NCBI GenBank assembly: GCA_963281155.1
Contig: CAUJLY010000001.1
Span: 3,100,001 to 3,164,000 of the forward strand
Direction of reading: 5' to 3'
Length of the DNA stretch: 64,000 nt
Source: Rhabditophanes sp. KR3021
Lineage: Eukaryota; Nematoda; Chromadorea; Rhabditida; Alloionematidae
Notes under the pieces: model-generated
The model's input: only the letters and a program-made list of their open reading frames with translations
Database searches by the model: none
Told to the model about the DNA's origin: nothing
Translations under genes and position numbers: made by a program
Shown: positions 23,671 to 35,256 of the stretch, in pieces
Layout of the letters: each line of letters begins with the position of its first letter
Numbering within the stretch: the stretch's first letter is position 1

Positions 23671-24445
23671 TAATCTTAACAGTTGAAATATGTATAATAA
23701 AAATCACATTATCAATCCAAGAATTTAATTGTAAAAAATTGGAAGTAATTAATAATTATTTAGTTTTAGTTAGATATCAATCGTAAGTAATAATATGTCG
23801 AAAATTCGTCTCCATTATTTTTAATAGAAACCTCCTAAAGTTCCATTCCAAAATTTGCCTACAGAATTCATTTAGAATACTGAGCGCATACTAACTTCAA
23901 ACTGGGTTTTCGAAACCGTCACTGACCTATTTGCATAGTCTTTAATATATAGGTATGAGAAAATCGAAAGTAGATTATTGAAAATTAAAATAAAGACATG
24001 AACATGCTGATCTAATTTTTTGTTGTTCTAACATTTAAATAATTTTCCTTTAAATAGTGATAATAATTAACTTAATTACTACTATAGCAAATTTTAAAAA
24101 AGTTACAATATAAATCTTCATGTTAGTTATGTTTTTATACTTAAAATGGCTTTTTATGTTTATTTATTAGCAATGATAATAGATAGATCATTTAAAAATA
24201 ATTGGAAAGTAGGCTTTTTAGTGTCGGTCATTTGAACGCATCATAGAATTAAATTACAGCTTTAAAGCTTATATATTTAACTTTTACTGCAATCTTTAAT
24301 TGTACTCATAACTTCATTAATAAAATAAATGTATTCATTCCTATAAATTATAATATAGTTAGGAAAGTAATTTATTTAGTTAATTATTTTGACACACTTA
24401 ATTAATTGTCTGTCGTTTATTAAATGTTTGAGTTTTTTGCAAAAA
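23671..24445. other. Intergenic, no gene seen
   Basis: AT-rich; nothing with coding character. Confidence 0.35.
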
Positions 24446-24564
24446 AGCTTACACCACTACGGATTCCCAGGACGTCTCCGATCCAAGTACTAAGGTAGCT
24501 CGAAGTTGATTCACTTCTCAGATCGAACGGGATGAGGTGCTTTCAACATGATATGAGCGTAAGC
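24446..24564 (-). rRNA. 5S ribosomal RNA
   Basis: Read on the minus strand, the 119 bases start GCTTACGCTCATAT and end GTGGTGTAAGCT. The ends pair to form helix I (GCTTAC with GTAAGC). The internal control region and 3' half are close to the C. elegans 5S gene (TTAGTACTTGGATCGGAGAC and CCTGGGAATCC). The 5' half of loops A/B differs more (AAGTGAATCAACTTCGAG against the usual AAGTTAAGCAAC form). A T6 run directly follows as terminator. It is a single copy here; no second unit and no spliced-leader RNA gene is next to it. Confidence 0.88.
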
Positions 24565-25295
24565 GTTAATACATAGAAACTAAAAATCTATAAAGTTGTG
24601 ACACCTTTTCGTACACCAGCTTAAGTGGGTTGTTGCAATTTCAAATACATTCTTTTCCAACAAACTTCTTGCTGTAGTATAACAATTCAAAAATGATTTA
24701 TTAACAAATTACTTGTCTCACTTTCGACGCTTAAAGTGGTTAATGGATATTATAACAAAGGACTTATTTTGGAAATTTTACAAACGTTATATGATATTCA
24801 TGCTTCCTTTTACATAAATATAGAGTTAGTTTAAAAGTGATCAAATTATTGCATCGATAATAGTTTTGCTCGATTTGATCGGTCATGATAGTTTATGCTT
24901 AAATTTTGATCGGTCAAAATACATATATTGAATTTAAATAGACTTTTACCTTCATTCTATCAATTGCTAATTTATAACGAACTAACATTACAGAGCATTA
25001 TGATTGTATCAACATAACTTACATTATTTAACGAATAAACGTCATGTTACCAGGAATGATTAATTACATTATAAATTCACGCAAAAATGATTAAGCGGTT
25101 GTAAATAAGCTTTTTGTCGCTTCGAATTAATCGCCGCATAAAGATGTAATTTGGAAATGATGTATAAAAATCTTGAATGCAATATTGAATTCATTTTGGT
25201 CTGAACCAAGTAGAATTTATTCGTAATCACACATATTTCTTGACACATTACATTAGTATTGTGTCCAATCTAACAAATCTGGAGTTATATAGGTA
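24565..25295. other. Intergenic, no gene seen
   Basis: AT-rich. The motif GATCGGTCA occurs twice near 24880-24915; significance unknown. Confidence 0.3.
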
Positions 25296-27497
25296 ATGAG
25301 GTATTGGAGCTGCATATTACTATTAATAGTATGCTATGCTAACTTTTCTGTAAGCGAAATAGAAGCGACTATTCAGCTTGCAACGCATACCTCTGGAACT
25401 TCTACTGAATCAGAAATTCATGTAAGAGTGATTAAAAATGAATGGAATCATGTTAGTATACCTTACTTAATAGCAGTATGGTTAATCTTGGCAAGTGTCG
25501 CCAAAGTTCTTTTCTTAAGATCTAAAAGAATTACTGATATATTTCCTGACTCATCGCTGTTGATTATTGTTGGTTTGGTAGCCGGATTGATATTGAAATT
25601 ATTCAAACTTGAAGTTGCTTTATCTAGTTCAGTTTTCTTTCTGTACCTTCTTCCTCCAATTATATTTGATGCTGGGTGAGTACATATACTATCTCAAATT
25701 GCTGATGATTTTTTACAGATATTGTATGCCAAATCGGGCACTTTTTGATAATCTAGATTCTGTCATGGTCTTTGCGGTGTGCGGTACAATATCTAATACA
25801 ATTGCACTCACTTGCAGTTTACATCTATGCTCATATTTCAATATATTTACCGTTGAATTTACAATTATTGAAATATCTATGTTCTCAGCTTTGATTTCAG
25901 GTAACGTCATAAACTTAGTATATTTTTTGTTCCGAAAATCGAAACAATGTATCTTCAAAAATAAAAATGGGTATAAGAGTATTTATTAAACTCATTTTTA
26001 ATATTGCAGCGGTCGATCCCGTGGCAGTCATTAGCGTCTTTCAAGATATTCATGTCAACGAATTTCTATTCATAAACGTTTTTGGAGAAGCTTTGTTCAA
26101 TGATGGTATCAGTCTCGTCATTTATCAACTTTTCCAACAATTTGAAACCATTGGAATGAACAAATTAAATGTTTATGATTATACTTTGTCTGCTTTTTCG
26201 TTCCCATTTATAGCGCTGGGAGGAATACTATTAGGAATAATATTTGCGTTAGCAACAGCATGGATAACCAAATACACTGAGAAGGCTACAACTCTTCAAC
26301 CTATCTTTATATTCACTGGCCCATACTTGTCTTATTTAACAGCTGAATGGCTAGGAATGTCTTCCCTTTTAGCTATTGCAGCTTGTGGAATTGTGGTAAA
26401 GCAATATGTTAAAGGAAATATTTCGCAAAGTGTTGAATCTGTTGTTCATTTTGTGAATAAAGTTTTGGCTCTGAATACGGAAGCTGTCGTTTTTATGTTT
26501 CTTGGTTTATCAACATTTTCAAGTGGATTGAAATGGGATACGTGGTTTGTTGTTTTGACTATCGCATTTTGTACAGTATACCGAATAGTCGGGGTTGTTG
26601 TTCAATGTGCTATTTTAAATAAATTTAGAGCCAAGAAATTTACTTTTACAGATCAAGTTATTCTATCATATGGAGGTTTAAGAGTAACTTTACTTCTTAT
26701 AATTAAAAATTACTTATTTATTACTTCAGGGAGCAATTGCTTATGGAATGATATTGTCAATGCCAAATTCTATAAAAGCTAAAAGTGTCTTTATGACAGC
26801 AACTATAGCAATGATTTTTTTCACTGTTTTTATTCAAGGATGCACAATTAAACCCTTATTGTTATGGCTGAAAGTGGAAAGAAGTGATGACAAACCTATC
26901 ATTTTACTTGAAACGGTCTACTCGAAGTGCTTAGATTATGTCACTACAGGAATAGAAGATATAGTTGATCAAAGAGGAAAAAATAGAGTTCGTGATATGT
27001 ATGAACGGTTGAATGCGTCGGTTTTAAAACCAATTTTTATGAAAGATGTTTCTAGAAATAGTTATGATGGTTCGAAAATTGTACGAGCATATAACAAAAT
27101 TAATTATACCGAAGCATTAGAACTATGCAAAACACAGATTATCTTCGAAAATGCTTTAAAAAATAGCAAAACTTCTTCTAGATCAAAACGATTAACATCC
27201 TCAAGAGTGAAATATTTTGACTCTAATATTCAAGAGATTTCATCACCTTTGAAAGAAACAAACAGAACACATATTAATGAAGACAATATTTCTGAAATCG
27301 TATACGAATTGTTTAGTAAGTTACTAGAAAGAAAGTTAGATGAAATAAATCTAAAAGAAATATCTTTAAAAGAAAATGATATTCAACAGGATGTTAATGC
27401 TGATTATTTACTTGAAAACTGGATAAAACAAAGAAAAAATGATATTTCTGCAGACAAGGATAATGACGCTGATTTGGCAAGTCCATTTAGTTCATAA
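25296..27497 (+). CDS. Sodium/proton exchanger (NHE/NHX family)
   Basis: Exons 25296-25675, 25719-25900, 26010-26683 and 26730-27497 join to 667 residues. CPA1-type exchangers swap Na+ for H+ across plasma or organelle membranes. The product has an N-terminal signal-like segment ([14 protein letters not shown]), then conserved exchanger motifs that are only complete after splicing: [37 protein letters not shown], the ion-binding [11 protein letters not shown] (ND pair, about residues 212-220) and SYGGLRGAIAYGM (about 408-418). The membrane domain ends near residue 460; the remaining 200 residues are a charged cytoplasmic tail. Closest in style to plasma-membrane type NHE/NHX genes. No break seen. 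Confidence 0.92.
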
Positions 27498-28057
27498 TAT
27501 TTTAATTTAGTTGTTTAGAAAGTTAAAAGTGCATCTATTGCTATTATGATAGAATCAGAAAATAAAGCCGTGGAATTTGAAAATATGCGTTCATGCCGAA
27601 GATTCTCTAGTCCAGACCTTGACATTTATTACGGAAAACACATATAAATATCTGAGTGTTTTGCATTCTTTTATACATGTTTAAATATATGTTCACCTTG
27701 TTCATTAAATGATTCATAGTTTTCAAAATAATTAGTCATATTTGTTAAAGGACAACCATTTTATGAGTTATTTATCATGTTGACTCATTTTCAATGCTTT
27801 CAACTTCTAAGTGTTTAATATAAACCAGACTGTATTTTTTTGATTTTATCAAAATGAACTTTTAAAAACATGGAGCTAAATAGTCAAACCACGATAAAAT
27901 AAAATGAAAATATTTGTAGTGTAAGTGTTCTTATATTTTAAAATTAATGCCGACAAAGTACAACTTTCAATGAAAAATATGAAATGGCTAAATAAATATC
28001 AATTCATTAACATAAAATTATTCATTTCTTGACTCATCAAATTAGATTTAATCTATC
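27498..28057. other. Intergenic, no gene seen
   Basis: AT-rich DNA between two plus-strand genes; holds the upstream region of the Srt gene. Confidence 0.35.
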
Positions 28058-29124
28058 ATGGAAAATAACACTTACAATTTCTTTAATTATATTTTCTTCG
28101 ATCATAAGCATAACTGTGATTATTTAACAAAAGAACAAATTGATGATCCGGCTAAGAAGAGTGTTATAATAGGTGTATTTTTCATTATCCTTTCAATAAT
28201 ATATCTTATAGCAAACATACTTTGCTTCTTTGCTATGATTGATAAGAACCATCGAAGTTACAATGGATATAAAATAATGATATCAATATCTATATGCGAT
28301 ATACTTAACTTAATTTTTATGGGATTGTGTACAGGTGTTTTTTCTTTAAATGGTTTTGTTTATTGTTCAAATATAAGTATGAGTTATTTCAACGGAAGTT
28401 TTGTCCTTGGAATTTTTATGACTACACATGCTCTTACCGTTATCCTTGCAATTAATCGTTGTTTAGCAGTAGCATTTACCAAAGCTGAGGAAATCATGTT
28501 TCATGGGTATACTTTGTATGTATGGATAAGTATTGGGATATGCTATGGACTTTACTATCTTTTATTTACAGAAACTACCTTTTTTACAAGTAACTTATCA
28601 TTTATTTAAAAAATAATTGATTATTAATTTTTAACATTTTAGGTTGGGCATTTACGTTCTTTTACGATCCATACTTTCATTATGAATACAAAGATTTACC
28701 AGCATACACAAATATGTCTCAATATTATCACAACATTTTTATTGGGGTTGTTTTATTTTCCATTTATTCGATCTTCGCAGTTTGCTTTCTTTATAGAATT
28801 CAAATAAAAAAAAGAATGACTTTTTCTTCATCAGACGGCGATCATACAGGAGCTGTTTTTACTACAGTTTTTACAAATTCTTTAATAATAACAACTTGCT
28901 CAATTGTTTATCTTATTTCGCAATATTTTCCTGTTGGTGAAGCTTACTTGGTCTTTTCACTGTTTATGGGATTAGCTACACAAGGTGCAAATGGAGTTAT
29001 ATATTTATGCTTGAATCCTTCTATAAGAAATACTGTTCTCAATTTTAAAATATTCAAATTCATCAAGGCTGATAGTGAAACTACAACAACTATTATTGTA
29101 AGCTCTAAATTTTCGTCAAAATAA
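28058..29124 (+). CDS. Serpentine receptor class T (Srt)-like chemoreceptor
   Basis: Exons 28058-28589 and 28643-29124 join in frame (donor GTAACT, acceptor ATTTTAG) to 337 residues. Srt signs: HNCDYLTKEQI near the N terminus, LAINRCLAVAF after TM3, FTSWAFTFFYDPYF created across the junction, YYHNIFIGVVLF before TM5, and GLATQGANGVIYLCLNPSIR at TM7. A likely G-protein-coupled chemosensory receptor. It differs strongly from the 31970/42511 pair, so it is an older paralog. Confidence 0.85.
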
Positions 29125-29285
29125 TCCAATACAAAAAAACATTACCAAAAATAATTGTACAAAACGTATTTATTGAAAGGTAGAAAATACATAACATCCA
29201 TATTATTAAATTTGAAGATTGTTGTGAATGTAATAAGTTGAAAATTCATGAAGTAAGTAATTTCTCTATAATTATTCTTTTAATG
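29125..29285. other. Short intergenic stretch
   Basis: No gene seen. Confidence 0.3.
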
Positions 29286-29537
29286 CTAAACGGTGTTCAA
29301 ATTATAAATCACGTTAGTTTCCATTTTTGGTATTTGCAAATATTTAGTGCATTTTACTCTGATCCTAATTCTTCTTTTAATCGAAGAATAATGTGATTTC
29401 TTATTTTGAAACTTGGAAAAAATGGATATTTTAATATGTCTGCTTTCATTTGTTCCATATTTAGTATTGCGGCAATTGGAGTGACTTACCGTATCTAAGA
29501 AAATTATAAATATAATGAATAAAGCAAATTTTTTCAT
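29286..29537 (-). CDS. Possible small secreted basic peptide, doubtful
   Basis: From the ATG at 29537 the frame reads MKKFALFIIFIIFLDTVSHS, a credible signal peptide, followed by a Lys/Arg/Ser-rich tail (SIKRRIRIRVKCTKYL), 83 residues in all. A strong donor (GTAAGTC) falls just after the signal peptide, so the true transcript may be spliced differently. No family recognised; it may be chance. Confidence 0.25.
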   Translation of the reverse strand: MKKFALFIIFIIFLDTVSHSNCRNTKYGTNESRHIKISIFSKFQNKKSHYSSIKRRIRIRVKCTKYLQIPKMETNVIYNLNTV

Positions 29538-29549
29538 AGTCTCAAACAA

Positions 29550-30164
29550 TTAATAATGGAAAGAATTGCAAATTGTTATTTTATATCTTCCAAGAAAAGA
29601 TAATCTGCAATTAATTCCAATAAATAACTCGTATATGCTTTAATTTGTTGTTAAAATGAAACAGCACTTAATATTTACAAGGACTTAGAGGGTTTCATCG
29701 TTGATGTATTTTTTGGTTTATCCTAATATACTAATAATTGTGTGTAATATTGGGATGTGCTTGTTTATTTCAAAACATAATGGACGCTAAATATATAAGA
29801 TGATTAATTTGGAAAAAACCCGTTAAATATGTGGCTCATTTTATTTCTTTATAAAGGTCTTATAAATAAATTCCCATCCTCAGAAATGCAAATGGCACTT
29901 TATATAGTTAAAAATTTGGTATTCAAAAGGATTTCACACTAAAAATGGCCAAAATAAATATATAACAGATATACGGGATTATATTTCTAGGATAATTCTT
30001 ATTTTTTGTCTATTAATAAAAATAGATTAAAAAGAATTAATCCGTACGCAGTTATTAAAAATTCGTTAAAATTTTTTATTACATGGAACGTCACTGACGG
30101 AAAACAATTTAGAATATTACATTGGAAATCCAATAGTTTTAGTTATGATAAATGTTTTTAATTT
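29550..30164. other. Intergenic, no gene seen
   Basis: AT-rich; nothing recognisable. Confidence 0.3.
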
Positions 30165-30680
30165 TCAATGAGGAATTCTGTTTGCATTTGAAAGCATAAA
30201 TCTTGATATAGTTCCAATTGTGTTGATATTACACATCAAATATCGTGATTTGATAAACATTATTTTAATTATTTGTAAATTGTGATTAAAAACCGATATT
30301 AATGTTAATAGTGAAATAAGTAGCGACATTAATAGCAGTGTGACAATAATTGTTCCAAAGTTTGCAAATTTTACTTTGAATAGAATAATAAAAAATAGAC
30401 AATAATAGGTATACCTGGGCAAATAAATGGTGTAAAAGATGGACAAAATTCAATGTGCGATTCCCTAGTTGTTTCAGATGTATTTTGAGATATCTAATTA
30501 AATATTTGATAGTGAGTATATAAAAAATTATCAGTAACAAATAATTTATCATTAAACTTATTCCATGACAAATTAAGGGAAAATAGAAATTAAATGCATT
30601 GGTTTTAACGACCAAGCTTTGTGTCCTAATAGTGACTGATTCATCATTAATCTCATTTTCTACGTTGTTTAAATATAATA
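30165..30680 (-). pseudogene. Fragment of a 7TM receptor (about TM5-TM7)
   Basis: Two overlapping minus-strand frames carry successive membrane segments: frame one (from about 30672) has an extracellular stretch with NDESVTIRTQ, then ICHGISLMINYLLLIIFYIL and LNFVHLLHHLFAQVYLLLS; frame two continues FGTIIVTLLLMSLLISLLTL and a Ser/Asn-rich tail. No start or N-terminal half is present. The pieces look like the second half of a chemoreceptor joined by a frameshift or an unrecognised intron. Confidence 0.45.
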
Positions 30681-31969
30681 TGTTACAAAAGGAGCATCTT
30701 CAAACATATTCTATAAATGAGTGTTAATATGATTGAAATTATAAAGTTATGACGAATCCAAATAGTCCATGATTGAATCTGCTATAAATGATCAATAAAG
30801 GATGACAAGCATCCTTTTGAGAGAACCTTTTCGATTTATTTCATTATTATATTTTTAGAATAAATACCATCGTTTTTTATTGTGTATTTATTGCAGAATC
30901 TTAAAAAAACTTTGCCTGAGACTTGAAAATAAGAGTTGTGGTAATTAAAAAATATTTCCATTAACGAAGACAAATAGTACATACAAAATGAGTTGGTAAA
31001 GGTTAAATGATATTTGTAGATTTATGGTAGAGAATCTTAGTTTAAATAAAGGGAAGAGTAGAGAAAGGTGGCTTTATTATCTCAAAAGTTATGAGAAGCA
31101 CAAAGAAAGAATGATATGAAAGTGGCAAATATGAGAATTGGGGAATATTAAATAGATTATAATTTTGCATATACAATATGGGAATGCAGATTACAATTTA
31201 ATTTGCATAGAATATCATCAATATTGGCATTTGATATGAATTGTATAACTGAAAAGTGATTTGATCTTGAACGACGATTAATTCAAGAGCTATGATTAAA
31301 GTCAAAATAGAATAAATGATGTATATGATAAGTTGTGAAAATAATAATAATTTGCATTCACTATATTCTTCTTCATTTTTTTGCTTGGAATCAAGGAAAT
31401 TGCTATTAAATTTAAAATTACTGATGTGTCAAAAATAATGTAAGATACAATTAATTTAAAGGTTATAATCATTCTAATAGAAGAAAATTATTTATTTTAA
31501 GTGATGCCTTATGTATGCAATTAATTATATCTTCTATTTGAAGAATTAGTATATATGTATTTAGTATTAAATAAAAATTGAATTAATATGTAGGAATTAA
31601 AAATCGTACGTATTAATCAGATAACTTGTACTTGAAACAAATGGCTTCCTTATATTTTTTATCCATGATTCTTTACATTTGGCTTTTAATGGAGATAGAA
31701 AACATTATCTAGTATTTAATTATAAAAAATACTCCACTTGATAATTTATTAAAGTTCTATTCACACACAATTTCATAGCACCTCGTGTGAATAGGTATGT
31801 TTATGAGATTACTAATATCAGGGACTTATTATATACTACTAAATATATGAGAGAGGAAGCGTTTTTCTCAAGCACGTAATCATAGACTATAAAAACTAGG
31901 AATAAATAATATTATTTTAGTTAAAAATACAAATCTAATTTTCATTTATTAAACATTTAATATCAAAAA
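30681..31969. other. Intergenic, no gene seen
   Basis: About 1.3 kb of AT-rich DNA. No supported frame; contains the upstream region of the Srt gene starting at 31970. Confidence 0.35.
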
Positions 31970-33007
31970 ATGTACGACAATAATTTGTTTAATTTTTTGT
32001 TTAATAACTTTTCGTATGATTGCTCTATGTATAATAGGAGTACTATGCATGCTAAAGATTCATCCAAGACTGTAATTGGTGCCTTCTACATCATATTAGC
32101 ATCGTTTTTTCTTATAATCTATCTACCCTTTATACCTGCTATATTCCAACTTATGAAGAAACACAGTGTTTACAAATTCATTTTTGTAATGTCAATTGGC
32201 GACATTACTAATTTGGGAATTGCTGGAATTGCTTCTGGATATTTTATGATTAACAATGACGTGTATTGCTCTCATCCGACACTAATCTTCATTCTTGGAG
32301 CATTCGCTTTTTCATTGTGGGTATATAACGACGTTCTGACACTAGTTCTTGCAATTAGCAGATCATTTTATATGTTATCGCCAGCAACGGCAGAACAGTA
32401 TTTTTATGGATACAGGACCTATTTATGGTTAATACCGCCTATAATGATTTGGCTTTGGACCTTTTTATTTACACCGCCAGTTTTATTTTCTTCAGTTTTA
32501 ACTAGTTGGGTTTTTCAACCTTACGCTGGATTTCCAGAAGCAGAAAAGCATGATATTAGAAATATTTATCATACAATAAATAATTACTTTGTTTGTGCAT
32601 CCCAAATTATTTTATACACGCTTGTTACTATCATTCATCTTTATTTAAACCAAAATAGAATTACCCAAGCAAATAGGAAAAAAGCTAAATTAACCGGAAT
32701 CGGTCTTTTCTTCCAGTCAGCTTCAATGTGCGCTATTACTGTAACAACCGCTGTACTTTATGTAATCGGAGAATCTGTTTCTGTTCCACCATGGTTTATT
32801 ACAACGGCTCACACGTTTTGGATCTTAACTCACGGTTTTCCGGGTAAGCAAATTTACTTTTCATACTCATTAATAAACATTTTAGGAGTTATTTTTTTAA
32901 TTGCGAACAAAACTTTGAAAACAAAAATTAAAAATTGGATTCCTTACAAAAGTACCCACGGCAATGTAACAAAGGTTCAACCTCGCAAATCAACAACAAA
33001 ATACTAA
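31970..33007 (+). CDS. Serpentine receptor class T (Srt)-like chemoreceptor, twin of the gene at 41470-42511
   Basis: Exons 31970-32843 and 32886-33007 (donor GTAAGC, acceptor TTTTAG) give 331 residues. Splicing produces HGFPGVIFLIANKTLK, the expected Srt TM7 motif. The 42-base intron is a multiple of three and has no stop, so the unspliced frame also runs to 345 residues. N-terminal YDCSMYNR, LAISRSFYMLSPATAEQYF after TM3, and NIYHTINNYFV before TM5 support the family. The copy on the other strand about 9.6 kb away is nearly the same over most of the length but differs in two sharp blocks (about residues 58-83 and 213-237) and in the C-terminal tail. Confidence 0.88.
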   Translation: MYDNNLFNFLFNNFSYDCSMYNRSTMHAKDSSKTVIGAFYIILASFFLIIYLPFIPAIFQLMKKHSVYKFIFVMSIGDITNLGIAGIASGYFMINNDVYCSHPTLIFILGAFAFSLWVYNDVLTLVLAISRSFYMLSPATAEQYFYGYRTYLWLIPPIMIWLWTFLFTPPVLFSSVLTSWVFQPYAGFPEAEKHDIRNIYHTINNYFVCASQIILYTLVTIIHLYLNQNRITQANRKKAKLTGIGLFFQSASMCAITVTTAVLYVIGESVSVPPWFITTAHTFWILTHGFPGKQIYFSYSLINILGVIFLIANKTLKTKIKNWIPYKSTHGNVTKVQPRKSTTKY

Positions 33008-33528
33008 ACATCGACCAACCTTTTTAGTGAATATTTTAAAAAACCGGGGAAACGTCATTATGATTAAAATAGTTAAATTTGTACAAACAATATTTTTAAT
33101 AAAAATGTCTTCTTTTTATAAGCTTATGGTGCTTTTTAATTTTTCTGACATACATAAATAAATTTTTAACAAATGGATTTTTTTTAACAGAAGTTAAATC
33201 GTTGCGGAAACAGATTAATCTTTATTATAACAAAATAAAAGATTTAATAAGGATGTTGATAAAAAAGATAAACATTCAAATAATGTGTAAATCTATGACT
33301 TCATCTTGTATTTAAATTGTTACACTCCTGTTAATAATCAAATTATGTATAGGAAGCTAATTAAAGTAATGCTACTCATGCACAAAATTATTATTTACTG
33401 TCAAGCATATAAAATTAATAAGTATAAATGTTTACAAAAATATATTAATTAGTGTAAATTGCACAATTGAATTTGTTTCGCCTTTCGATACACGAATAAT
33501 TCCAAAAGAAAAATCACTTTGAAAGATT
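33008..33528. other. Intergenic, no gene seen
   Basis: AT-rich; 3' flank of the Srt gene and 5' flank of the Srx-like gene. Confidence 0.35.
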
Positions 33529-34500
33529 ATGGTCGCCTTGGATGTTCTTGATATTACTGTAATAGTTCTTAATGCACTTGCAATTATCTTCCATATGTTT
33601 CTATTGTATGCTATAGCGAAATTACCCAACATGAAGAATGCCTTCGGATCTATTCTATTCGTTTTATCAGCAAGCGAGGTTATAAGGTTGCTAATATCAA
33701 TTATATTTGAGTCAATGAAAGGAATTTGGTTTCCACCTATAAATAAGACAAAAGTTGACGTTAACACGTACATTTTCAGTTACATGAATTGGCTTTTTGT
33801 TCAAATAATTAATTCTACGCATATGTTTTTGCCAATGAATCGCCTACTGTCTTTGTATTCTCCAGTGTTTTATCATAAGACGTTTAGTCAAAACAATAAA
33901 GCAGCATCTATAATCTTTGCAAGCTTGCCAATACTAGTTTCAATAATGCTGTATATGCCTTATTTTGTCGATGAATCCTGTAGAACGTATTATGATGCAT
34001 TGACGAGAATTCGCTGGTCAATGGAAACATCTTATTCTTTCTACAATTTAATTGTGAATATCTTCAATTACTTCATTATTGCGTTTTGCTTTGTATCGGA
34101 TATATTAATATTTTTCCGAATATATATAAATGCTAAACAGGTGAAAAAGAGTCAAACTCAACTTAACAATGTTTATGCCAAGTGGTTTTCTAAGAAAGAG
34201 AATAAATTTGCCCTCCAATGTGCAACACAGAATTTGCTAATATTGCTAAGATATTTGATTTCTAATACTATTGGTGTGGTTGATACTTATGAAGGTGGGA
34301 CCGGATTGGTGCATGCATTTACATTTTCAATTGTATATCTAATTCAACCAATTGTTTTACTCATATTTTGTCCAGATATATGCCTTTTGATGGACAGATT
34401 AAAAACAAAGATTCGTCGATCAATTTGTAAACTTTTTTGTTTTCATGATAATAGAATTACACCGAGACATAGTGTTTATCCTCAACAAACAACATGGTAG
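33529..34500 (+). CDS. Srx-like seven-transmembrane chemoreceptor
   Basis: A single exon of 323 residues with seven hydrophobic segments. After TM3 it reads MFLPMNRLLSLYSPVFYHKTF, matching the Srx pattern 'NR..a...P..Y...F'. The extracellular loop 2 has DESCRTYYD with the conserved Cys, and TM6 starts CATQNLLILLRYLISN, again typical of Srx/Srsx. The tail is basic with several Cys. A degenerate relative lies at 60192. Likely a chemosensory GPCR. Confidence 0.8.
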   Translation: MVALDVLDITVIVLNALAIIFHMFLLYAIAKLPNMKNAFGSILFVLSASEVIRLLISIIFESMKGIWFPPINKTKVDVNTYIFSYMNWLFVQIINSTHMFLPMNRLLSLYSPVFYHKTFSQNNKAASIIFASLPILVSIMLYMPYFVDESCRTYYDALTRIRWSMETSYSFYNLIVNIFNYFIIAFCFVSDILIFFRIYINAKQVKKSQTQLNNVYAKWFSKKENKFALQCATQNLLILLRYLISNTIGVVDTYEGGTGLVHAFTFSIVYLIQPIVLLIFCPDICLLMDRLKTKIRRSICKLFCFHDNRITPRHSVYPQQTTW

Positions 34501-35256
34501 AATAATAATTACCTTCAATTAACCATTTTTAATAAAATTAGAGATAATTATGTTTTTGTGTTTATAAGTGGGTTTGTTGTCAATTCAACCGAAAAATTAT
34601 TTGTATTAATGTAAATAATTAATTCAACACTTAAGGTATTATATATGAAATCTCAAATTGAGGTACACAATCATCAAAAATTAATCATTTGCATTTTGGA
34701 ATGATTTCATTGTTATAATTATGAACCTGGTAAAAATCTGCGCAGATTATGTTTGTAATATTTTTAAAAAAATTGAAGAATTAAAGTTGCAATTTGTACA
34801 AATTTTGAAAATTTAACCTGTGTTTATAGTATTTAGAGTACATGACAATCTTATGATATCTTTTTTGACTAAAAATATTAAATTAGCACATAAATGTTCA
34901 GTTTCTGATTTAAATGTCTCATAAATTAAAAAATGCAAATTGGGTTCATATTTATTTGTGTGATTGTGTTGGTGCCCATTTCTATATTAGGTCGAAATGC
35001 TGATGAAATGAAAGAAAACTTGCTACAAGGATAATAAATAACATTTCCCCATATTTCGCTAAAACACAGTATGCGTAGAGAAGTTTACTCTATGCTGTTT
35101 GAATTCTTAACACCTAAAAGATGTGAAACCTTAATATGTCGTATAAAGAAACAATTCTCAACTCAAGAATGGAACAAAATTTCAGTACCTATGCAAACAT
35201 TTTTACTACTAAAAAAATATGATGCTGCTTGTTCGTTTTGAAAAATTAAAGGAATT
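34501..35256. other. Intergenic with one micropeptide-like frame
   Basis: A 33-codon plus-strand frame at 34933-35034 consists of a signal-peptide-like start (MQIGFIFICVIVLVPISILG) and a short acidic end (RNADEMKENLLQG). No intron partner could be found. The rest of the stretch shows nothing. Confidence 0.3.

Noticed and set aside
24300..24700. A spliced-leader RNA gene near the 5S gene
   Set aside because: Many nematodes have SL1 genes in 5S units, but no SL1-like sequence or second 5S unit was seen here.
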